Below, piece by piece: positions 48,814 through 55,006 of a stretch of 64,000 nt of DNA. This stretch comes from Leeuwenhoekiella marinoflava DSM 3653 (GTDB lineage: Bacteria > Bacteroidota > Bacteroidia > Flavobacteriales > Flavobacteriaceae): positions 280,986 through 344,985 of the forward strand of contig NZ_FQUN01000004.1 in the NCBI RefSeq assembly GCF_900129005.1. Reading direction: 5' to 3'. The translations under genes and the position numbers were made by a program. Below the pieces are notes generated by a model. The model did no database searches, was not told the DNA's origin, and was given only the letters and a program-made list of their open reading frames with translations. Numbering within the stretch: the stretch's first letter is position 1; every line of letters begins with the position of its first letter.

Positions 48814-48924
48814 CTCGATAATCGAGATCTAAACCTGTCTACCGGCAGGTGCCCCAAGGCTTGCTTTGAAATCAAAAGCTCTTTTCTTTTAATACCTTGT
48901 AGGCTTGTTTCAAGATGATTTACA
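48814..48924. repeat. Interspersed intergenic repeat, copy 2
   Basis: Starts with the perfect palindrome-like CTCGATAATCGAGAT, ends GATTTACA, and includes an extra hairpin CCTGTCTACCGGCAGG absent from copy 1 (5646-5740). It follows ndh. Confidence 0.6.
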
Positions 48925-48959
48925 TAAAAAAACAGCTTCTTTTAGAAGCCGTTTTTTTA
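48925..48959. terminator. Terminator of the esterase-like gene
   Basis: GCTTCT (48935-48940), TTT, AGAAGC (48944-48949), with A- and T-runs on both sides. Can act in both directions. Confidence 0.75.
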
Positions 48960-48978
48960 TGCGACACTGTGAATGTTT

Positions 48979-49809
48979 TTACTGAATACCTTCCGTGAAT
49001 TTTTGTATTTCTCCAAATCGGGGACTTAGCGGAGAGAAAAACTGTGTGACCATAGCCCCATGTTTTTTGTTGAGAATAATGAGCTTGGCTTCCGGCTGAA
49101 ATTCCAGTAGTTTTTGATGAAACAAGTCATTGTAATAATATAAGGAAGGGATTGTTTTGGTTCCTAAAAATGTGAGAATAGGCGGTGTGTTTTCGTCTAA
49201 AAAATAATAAGGCGAAGCATTCTTCCATTCTTCACGGTTTGTAGTCCAGGTCACATCATAATAAGCTGTGTTAGTTGGTGGATTTTCCTGTAAGTACTTA
49301 AACTGGTCTAAACCGGCAGCGTCATCCAGAATGATTCCTTTTATGTAAGCTGTATTGTCCATATATTTTGGATTCATCACTGCTAAGGCAGCAAGATGAC
49401 CGCCTGCAGCGTGCCCCATTAAAAAAATACGATCAGGATTTCCACCGTAATTTGCGGCATTTTCGTGTGTCCATTTTATAGCTTTAGCGATCTCCAGAGT
49501 CATCTGGTCGTAATTTGCATACGGACTCAAGGTATACCCGGGAATAACAGTAACATAATCTTTAGCGGCAAAATTTCGACCCAAAATAGAATAGGTTTCT
49601 TTGTTACCGCTGTTCCAGTTTCCGCCGTGAACAAAAAGAAGCACATCGTGTTGCACTAAAGAATCTTTAGGTTGAAAAATGTTGAGTTGGGGTTCTTCAG
49701 CAGAAGCCGAATAATCAGCATCCAGATAGGTGATATCTTCTTTTTTTACCGAACCACAACCGGTAAGTATACTTATGATTAAGGCAAAAAGAAATAGGTG
49801 GTTTCGCAT
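48979..49809 (-). CDS. Alpha/beta-hydrolase lipoprotein lacking the catalytic serine
   Basis: 276 residues. Lipoprotein signal ends in LTGCGS. The alpha/beta-hydrolase layout is clear: oxyanion HGGNW (61-65), DPDRIFLMGH nucleophile elbow, and a late His250 in KKHGAM. But the elbow is GHAAGGH with Ala134 where the family has Ser (GHSAGGH), and the expected acid is Thr219 in LGTKTIP. The codon GCT differs from TCT by one base. Relatives are carboxylesterases or arylformamidase-like proteins; this one should be catalytically inactive and may bind ligand only. Confidence 0.8.
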   Translation of the reverse strand: MRNHLFLFALIISILTGCGSVKKEDITYLDADYSASAEEPQLNIFQPKDSLVQHDVLLFVHGGNWNSGNKETYSILGRNFAAKDYVTVIPGYTLSPYANYDQMTLEIAKAIKWTHENAANYGGNPDRIFLMGHAAGGHLAALAVMNPKYMDNTAYIKGIILDDAAGLDQFKYLQENPPTNTAYYDVTWTTNREEWKNASPYYFLDENTPPILTFLGTKTIPSLYYYNDLFHQKLLEFQPEAKLIILNKKHGAMVTQFFSPLSPRFGEIQKFTEGIQ

Positions 49810-49910
49810 AGTTTAAGTTTAGTTGCGTAAGCAGGGGATTCGTTTGAAGTTTGAGTACAATGTATCAAAATCAAAGGACTTTTGATTTTAAGTAACGCAT
49901 AAATTATTCA

Positions 49911-49925
49911 ATCTTGATTATGGAG
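49911..49925. repeat. Intergenic palindromic element (degenerate)
   Basis: ATCTTGATTATGGAG, preceded by CTTTTGATTT as in the reverse complement of the longer copies. Confidence 0.35.
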
Positions 49926-49937
49926 TAACGAAGAGAA

Positions 49938-50215
49938 TTAAACTTTATTCTCATACTTCTCGCGTATATAGTTTACAGATCCTGTACTAAATTTTTCTAA
50001 GATGTTTAGGTGTATGTCTTCCAGTTTGTTGAGGTCTAAGCAAGGGGCACCGGTCTTATGTTTTCCCAGTTGAGTTAGCAAATTTGCAAACTTCTTAAAT
50101 TCCGGCATACTGTAAACCGAAAGATTCTGCTTACGTGGAGAAAAACCGATTGAGAAAAAATCGCTTGACGACCGCTGTCGCATGTATAAGGATAACTACA
50201 GTGGTATAGCCTTTT
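49938..50215 (-). pseudogene. DUF1801 gene remnant (3' part)
   Basis: The intact C-terminal part reads IGFSPRKQNLSVYSMPEF and LGKHKTGAPCLDLNKLEDI, typical of DUF1801. Upstream, SYPYTCDSGRQ is in another frame and joins DFFSIGFSP only after a shift near 50165. The first half of the gene is missing. Family function is unsettled. Confidence 0.7.
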
Positions 50216-50480
50216 CTTGTTTGGTGCTGCCTATATGCTCTGCATATTCTTTTTGTCTTCCGAGTGTAATTTTAATAGGGCGGCATTGAAAAACCAAACC
50301 CCAAAATGATTTTTAAATCTGCCCAGTCCTGCAACGTTTTTGCCATCTACGGTGTACACGGGAGCATTCCATTTAAAGGTTTCTACAGTTCTGTTTGTTT
50401 AAAAACGGCTCTAAATGTTAACAGCATATTTTTAAAAGTATGCTCTTGGTCAAAATACCGCTCTATTTTGCTGGGTTCTT
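50190..50480 (-). pseudogene. YdeI/OmpD-type gene remnant
   Basis: On the minus strand, IERYFDQEHTFKNMLL, then FKWNAPVYTVDGKNVAGLGRF in shifted frames, FFNAALLK, and LGRQKEYAEHIGSTKQEKA can be read. They match a DUF1801/YdeI protein from which the middle has been deleted, with at least three frame breaks. Its 3' end abuts the DUF1801 remnant, so two damaged genes are joined. Confidence 0.65.
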
Positions 50481-50559
50481 TCCTAATTTCTGCGTTAAAA
50501 TAATACCGAAATTCAGCTTGAAATATTAACGATAAATTTAACTAAAAGTGAAGGATTAT

Positions 50560-50593
50560 TTTGTCAAACCAATCAAATTTCAGCATACATTAG
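50560..50593 (+). promoter_or_regulatory. Promoter of the small Lys/Ala-rich gene
   Basis: TTTG (50560-50563), 22 bp, TACATTAG (50586-50593; seven of eight). Start predicted near 50600. Confidence 0.55.
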
Positions 50594-50615
50594 TATTATA
50601 AAATCATTGAAAACA

Positions 50616-50714
50616 ATGGCACAAAATAAGTCATCTAAAAAGGCTGCTCCAGCAAAACAGGCTCCTAAGCCTGCTGCTGTAAAGCCTGTGAAGACTGCTT
50701 CTAAGAAGAAGTAA
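50616..50714 (+). CDS. Small Lys/Ala/Pro-rich protein
   Basis: A 32-residue ORF beginning MAQNKSSKKAAPAK and ending in TASKKK. Composition is almost only Lys, Ala, Pro, Ser and Val, recalling histone H1-like tails or small basic nucleoid or ribosome-associated proteins. It has a fair promoter before it and a strong terminator 50 bases after it, and no stop or shift, in a region where most other genes are broken. Expression seems likely; function unknown. Confidence 0.6.
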   Translation: MAQNKSSKKAAPAKQAPKPAAVKPVKTASKKK

Positions 50715-50763
50715 TCTTAAGTATCTAAGGGCATCCAGGATGCAGCCGATATATCTAAAAAAG

Positions 50764-50790
50764 AAAAGCCACTTAAAACGTGGCTTTTTT
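50764..50790 (+). terminator. Terminator after the small gene
   Basis: AAAAGCCAC, loop TTAAAA, then GTGGCTTTTTT. Strong intrinsic terminator. Confidence 0.85.
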
Positions 50791-50811
50791 ATTGGCACCG
50801 CCAGAGGGTTT
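50785..50811. repeat. Short repeat, copy 2
   Basis: Shares TTTTTTATTGGCACCG and then CA-AGGGTT with 43084-43110. Confidence 0.5.
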
Positions 50812-51043
50812 CATGGGATCAAGCCTAATTGTTGGGGACTGAGCAAAAATTGTAGTCAATCTGTATAGAATAGAATGTTGCATTTTTCACTCTCCTAAAT
50901 CGACTTCTAAATGCACCTTCTTCTAACCTATTCGCATAATCTCGTATAGCTATTCATACACTATTGATAAGATAGGAATACTTAGAGATAACCCCAAAAT
51001 CAATCCACAATCAAACCATATTCACCCACAGATTTTGTGGTAA
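50812..51043. other. Gap without recognised gene
   Basis: No gene, RNA or motif that I can support. Both strands have frequent stops. It may hold further remnants of the mobile element that follows. Confidence 0.5.
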
Positions 51044-51087
51044 AGTGTGGTTGCAGTGTGGTTTCACTGTGGTTTCAGTGTGGTATC
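51044..51087. repeat. Four tandem 11-bp repeats
   Basis: Units AGTGTGGTTGC, AGTGTGGTTTC, ACTGTGGTTTC and AGTGTGGTATC stand head to tail, 44 bp in all. They precede the conjugation remnant and could be iteron- or binding-site-like. Confidence 0.7.
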
Positions 51088-51154
51088 ATTATGCTTTTGC
51101 ATAGAAGGAAGGATCAAGCCTCAATGAAGTGTCCAGAGGGTTGATTGAAAACTT

Positions 51155-52088
51155 ATTGGAGCAACGGGAACCGGTAAATTTTTGAATGCTGCTGCTGAAG
51201 GCTTAATTGCCGGACTCATATAGAAATTAAAGACCAGCTATTCACACCTGTGTACCTAACTACATTTAATCGTTTTTATCAATATCTGGATCCCGATAGC
51301 CTGATTCGGTTTTTAGAAACCAATACCACCTCCAGAAAACTAGCAGATGCTTTTTTATCAGTGGGGAGGATTCTGAGCGTCAGACAGCAGGGATGAAAAG
51401 TACCTTAGCCAGCGCCTTAAAACACATCCGTATTCAACGTATTTTTTATGCCACTTTCTGCTGATGAAATACCTCTGAATATCAGTAGTACTGACCATCC
51501 ACGCATACTCTCCATTGTAAATAATCCCAAATAGATAGTCCATACCCGTATCAAACAAAGGAGCGTTCGTGAGCAACAACCTTCTTTTTTTAATGATGGA
51601 AGTTCCTACCATTCGGTTACTCCATATGCACCGAATTCCGGCAAGCTTTAGGACTTATGAAGTTGCAATCTTCTATGGGATGCAGGATAAAATTCAGAAT
51701 GATATGATGCCAGCAGGGCCATTCTGACTAATTTATCCTATTCGTTCTTTGGTAAAGCCAATGACCCGGATACTGCTGAATGCTATGAACGCTTTTTTGA
51801 AATCATCAAAAAAACCTACAACTGCTATGAAATAGGGGAGATAACCTGGAATTTGATACTCGGTTAACCACTGGAGAGAAAGAAAAACCAAAGACTAGGG
51901 CGGATGCTTTCTTCCGCTTACAATCAAGAGAATTTAGTACTGATGCTGCTGGTACCGATGAAAAAGTACATTTTACAAAAAATACTCCCCTAGAAAACAA
52001 TCACAAAGCTTACAAAACTATACGGAAGCTGATTTCTAAATTGAATTTTGAAATCATTCACAAACCAGTACGCAATTACTTTTCTTAA
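51155..52088 (+). pseudogene. Decayed conjugation coupling protein (TraG/VirD4 type)
   Basis: Fragments in all three frames: IGATGTGKFLNAAAEG (Walker A-like, 51155), LFTPVYLTTFNRFYQYLDPD, GEDSERQTAGMKSTLASAL (51363), LSADEIPLNISSTDHPRIL, MMEVPTIRLLHMHRIPASF (Walker B region, 51593), YGMQDKIQNDMM, TNLSYSFFGKANDPDTAECY, and TTGEKEKPKTRADAFFRLQ running to a stop at 52086-52088. Order and content match Bacteroidota T4SS coupling ATPases that feed DNA to the conjugation channel. At least five frame breaks or stops make it non-functional. It marks an old integrative conjugative element or plasmid insertion. Confidence 0.8.
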
Positions 52089-52148
52089 AACGTGAACAAC
52101 AGGGGATAGGATAAGAATTAATACGTTAAAAATTAACAGTTTTAAATG

Positions 52149-52190
52149 TATATAGTACATAATAAAAAACGTTTTCGTACGTAGTATATA
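52149..52190 (+). promoter_or_regulatory. Operator-like inverted repeat
   Basis: TATATAGTAC (52149-52158) and GTAGTATATA (52181-52190) are inverted repeats with one mismatch and a 22-base spacer, directly ahead of the AbiEi-like gene. AbiEi antitoxins are known to repress their own promoter through inverted repeats, so this is a likely operator. Confidence 0.55.
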
Positions 52191-52232
52191 ATGCCCGAAA
52201 ATCTTCTAGGAGTTTCCATAAATACATTAAAA

Positions 52233-52964
52233 ATGAAACAAATTGAATATTTAGAAGAAGAACTACAAAAAATTCCCAAAGGCTATGTATTCTCCCTTAC
52301 CGACTTAAAAGGCTTGGCATTAAATCAGGATAGTGTACTTAAAAATTTAAATCTTTTAGCAGCACAAGGTGTCTTAAGTAAACTAGCCAAAGATCGTTTT
52401 TACAAACCCCAACAAACCAATTCAGGAGTCTCATTACCAGATCACTATCAGGTGGTAAAGGATCTTTTAGAAGTTGATGGTCAACTAACCGGTTATTTGA
52501 CCGGTACCAGTATTTATAGCGGTTTAGGTTTGACCCTTCAGCCAAGTACAAGAATTCAGATCGGAGTGAAAATTAGAAAACAACCCATTAAAAGAGGTGT
52601 GTTTAAAATTTCATATGTAGTGCAGCAAAATGAAATAACTCCATATTCTATACCTTTTTTGCAAGTATTGGATGTAATTAAAAACATCAAAAAAGTACCA
52701 CAAAGTTCTACGGATCTAATTTGTTTTAACTTAACCCAGCTCTTAACTGAATTGAATAAATGGGAGCATAAAACACTTCTAAAATACGTATTAAACTACT
52801 CCCCAAAAACACGAGCGTTAACAGGAGCACTACTTCATAAAATAGGGTATTTAAAACAAGAAGATTTTGAAATTTTAAAAGCATCTTTAAAAAAGAATAC
52901 GAGGTATACCTTTGATATCGCTAAAAAGATTTTACCAAACGGCTCAGAATGGAATATTTACTAA
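52233..52964 (+). CDS. AbiEi-like antitoxin / DUF6088 protein, orphan
   Basis: 243 residues from ATG 52233; an upstream ATG (52191) directly abuts the operator-like repeat, so the later start MKQIEYLEEEL seems more likely. N-terminal winged helix (about 1-70: GYVFSLTDLKGL, LLAAQGVLSKLAKDRFYKP) and a domain with TGYLTGTSIYSGLGLT typical of AbiEi/DUF6088. In type IV toxin-antitoxin systems AbiEi is followed by the nucleotidyltransferase toxin AbiEii; here no toxin gene follows. It could be a leftover antitoxin or an anti-addiction regulator. Confidence 0.75.
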   Translation: MKQIEYLEEELQKIPKGYVFSLTDLKGLALNQDSVLKNLNLLAAQGVLSKLAKDRFYKPQQTNSGVSLPDHYQVVKDLLEVDGQLTGYLTGTSIYSGLGLTLQPSTRIQIGVKIRKQPIKRGVFKISYVVQQNEITPYSIPFLQVLDVIKNIKKVPQSSTDLICFNLTQLLTELNKWEHKTLLKYVLNYSPKTRALTGALLHKIGYLKQEDFEILKASLKKNTRYTFDIAKKILPNGSEWNIY

Positions 52965-53104
52965 GTAATTAATGCTTTGTTAGAGACTTGAAATATCATT
53001 TTGGAAAGTTTTAATCCATAATTAAGAATGTTTTTTATTCTTGGCTTAAGAGCTTTATTTTTTTATAAAAAATAATAATTTAACACACTTTTTGTAAAAT
53101 TTTA

Positions 53105-53112
53105 TATATTTG
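53105..53112 (+). promoter_or_regulatory. -7 element ahead of the tail-collar gene
   Basis: TATATTTG matches the consensus; the TTTG at 53091-53094 is only 10 bp upstream. The leader would be about 120 bases and includes the hairpin at 53156-53183. Confidence 0.45.
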
Positions 53113-53155
53113 AAGGCTTTTGTCGATTCAAAAAGTTGTTAGTCGTCTTAAATTT

Positions 53156-53183
53156 TTAAAAAGGGTGTTATTCCCCTTTTTAG
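53156..53183 (+). promoter_or_regulatory. Leader hairpin, attenuator-like
   Basis: TAAAAAGGG and CCCTTTTTA pair around about eight bases, inside the predicted leader of the tail-collar gene and followed by A/T-rich sequence but no long T-run. It could be a terminator for upstream transcription or an attenuator. Confidence 0.4.
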
Positions 53184-53240
53184 AGAATATCATATCCATA
53201 ATTTTATGAAAGATAAATACTAATCAAAAAAGAACAGATT

Positions 53241-53807
53241 ATGGAACCTTTTATTGGACAAATTCAACCTTTTGGATTTAATTTTGCACCCAGAGGATGG
53301 GCTAAATGTGACGGTCAACTTTTAGCGATATCTTCAAATACGGCTTTGTTTTCACTTTTAGGAACTACATTTGGTGGAGATGGCAGAACTACTTTTGCGC
53401 TACCTGATTTGCGTGGTAGAAGTATCGTTCATATTGGACATGGCCCCGGCTTATCTACAATTACCTGGGGGGAAAGAGGCGGAGTAGAGCAACTTTATCT
53501 TAATCAAGCTAATATGCCTTCTCATTCTCACGCCTTAATAGATGGTGTAGCAAATGTAACGGTAACAACTACAAATAATGAGAGTGTAACTTCAGAAACT
53601 GATGGAGGAGCCAATGTATTGGGTACCTCAGGCAGTATGCCGGAAATTTACAGAGAAGATGGAACACCTGGTGATAAATTAGGAGGGGTACACATTTCAG
53701 GTACCACTACAACTAGTGGAGGAAACATTCCTGTGGAAATCAGAAATCCTTTTTTAGGAATCAATGTATGTATTGCTGAATTTGGCATCTTTCCATCAAG
53801 AAGTTAG
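53241..53807 (+). CDS. Phage tail-collar / microcystin-dependent-protein-like protein
   Basis: 188 residues. The N-terminus MEPFIGQIQPFGFNFAPRGW and CDGQLLAIS, followed by FALPDLRGRSIVHIG, is the tail-collar domain; a Thr/Gly-rich insertion (about 110-160) precedes NPFLGINVCIAEFGIFP. Related proteins form phage tail fibres or, in bacteria, MdpB-type proteins of unknown role. No signal peptide and no other phage genes nearby, so this is not a prophage tail. A terminator directly follows it, before the binding-protein gene. Confidence 0.85.
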   Translation: MEPFIGQIQPFGFNFAPRGWAKCDGQLLAISSNTALFSLLGTTFGGDGRTTFALPDLRGRSIVHIGHGPGLSTITWGERGGVEQLYLNQANMPSHSHALIDGVANVTVTTTNNESVTSETDGGANVLGTSGSMPEIYREDGTPGDKLGGVHISGTTTTSGGNIPVEIRNPFLGINVCIAEFGIFPSRS

Positions 53808-53814
53808 AACTAAT

Positions 53815-53851
53815 AAAGGGATTGTTTCAATTGGAATAATCCCTTTTTTTT
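53815..53851 (+). terminator. Terminator between tail-collar and binding-protein genes
   Basis: AAAGGGATT (53815-53823) and AATCCCTTT (53838-53846), followed by T8. Strong. It would limit transcription of downstream genes relative to the tail-collar gene. Confidence 0.85.
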
Positions 53852-53858
53852 AAGTGTT

Positions 53859-54953
53859 ATGGGTTTACACATAGGAGTTTTACTACCTCAATCAAAAGAA
53901 CATTCCAGTTTAGGAAAAGATTTTGTTAACGGTTTACGTTTAGGTTTAGCAGGAAGTGATTTTAACTTAGAAGTTGAAGGCATTGGTTTTGGAAGTAATT
54001 CAGAAACCGTGATTAATGCGATTCAAAAATTAACGAATCAGTATGAACTCTCTTGTCTTACGGGGATATTGGGGCACACCGGGCTTTCCCAAATCTTAGA
54101 TCATGTTGAAGGTGCTGGGGAGCCTATGATCTATGCTGATTTTGGAGCAACGCGTCCATTAGACTTATCAGAGCGAAAGCATATTTTCTGTAATTCTTTA
54201 GATCTGTATGGTGCTACAGAATTATTAGGAAGCTATTTTCTGGACAACAACTTACTTAAAGTTGCCACATCAACTTGTTATTACGAATCGGGTTATGGCT
54301 TTATAGATGCTATGAAGCGTACGCTTTATAGGGAGAACAGCGGAAGCTTTGCCGGACACTTTATTACACCGCTAAATCCCCGAGAGAATGAAGCGCAACT
54401 CTTAAAAGAATTTGTAGATGCTACTTCACCTGATGTGCTCTTTGCATTTCATAACGGCACCTTTGCCAAAGAACACGCCGAATTTTTAGCAACAAGTAAA
54501 GTACATAAAAACACACCACTATACACGCTCCCTTTTACCGTTACTTCTCAGGTTTTAGATTTATTCCCGGCTCTTTTTGATAAAACCCGAACCGTAAGTT
54601 CGTGGTTGTTGGAGGATACACCATCGCAAGCTAATATGGATTTTATAAAAAAGTATCTCCAAAAATATAAAAAGAACCCTAGTGTTTTTGCAGTGCTTGG
54701 ATATGAAAATGCGTTGTTGATAAAACAGAAATCGGAAGGTGCTCATAAAGAAGAATTAAACGGTCCAAGAGGGCTTTTGAAAATAAACTCAGAAACAAAT
54801 CGAATTGACGTACAGCATCGTTTGTGGGAAATTAACTGGAATAATGAATCTTATGAATATGCTTTAGTTGATTCATTAACAAATTCCAATCCTTATGATT
54901 TTCAGGTAAGCGATCCCAATTCGGGGTGGCACAATGCCTATTTATGCGTTTAA
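53859..54953 (+). CDS. Type 1 periplasmic-binding-fold protein without signal peptide
   Basis: 364 residues, two-lobed LivJ/AmiC-like fold: HIGVLLPQSKEHSSLGKDFVNGLRLGL, TGILGHTGLSQILD, FGATRPLDLS, ATSTCYYESGYGFIDAM, then SVFAVLGYENALLI. Such proteins usually bind amino acids or amides in the periplasm, but the first residue is directly followed by the first beta strand, leaving no export signal, and no ABC transporter genes are near. It may be a cytoplasmic sensor like AmiC or be exported by another route. Starts eight bases after the terminator, 53 bases ahead of the giant gene. Confidence 0.75.
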   Translation: MGLHIGVLLPQSKEHSSLGKDFVNGLRLGLAGSDFNLEVEGIGFGSNSETVINAIQKLTNQYELSCLTGILGHTGLSQILDHVEGAGEPMIYADFGATRPLDLSERKHIFCNSLDLYGATELLGSYFLDNNLLKVATSTCYYESGYGFIDAMKRTLYRENSGSFAGHFITPLNPRENEAQLLKEFVDATSPDVLFAFHNGTFAKEHAEFLATSKVHKNTPLYTLPFTVTSQVLDLFPALFDKTRTVSSWLLEDTPSQANMDFIKKYLQKYKKNPSVFAVLGYENALLIKQKSEGAHKEELNGPRGLLKINSETNRIDVQHRLWEINWNNESYEYALVDSLTNSNPYDFQVSDPNSGWHNAYLCV

Positions 54954-55006
54954 ATCATAGACAACCTGTACTCTAAAACCTAATATTATCAGTTAACTCA
55001 TACACT

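Noticed and set aside
51044..51087. CRISPR array
   Set aside because: Units of 11 bp are contiguous, without spacers, and no cas genes are in the window.
51358..52000. Minus-strand open frames in the conjugation remnant
   Set aside because: They are antisense to the plus-strand fragments that match the coupling protein.
53241..53807. Prophage
   Set aside because: Only a tail-collar domain is present; no capsid, terminase, portal, integrase or lysis gene lies near.
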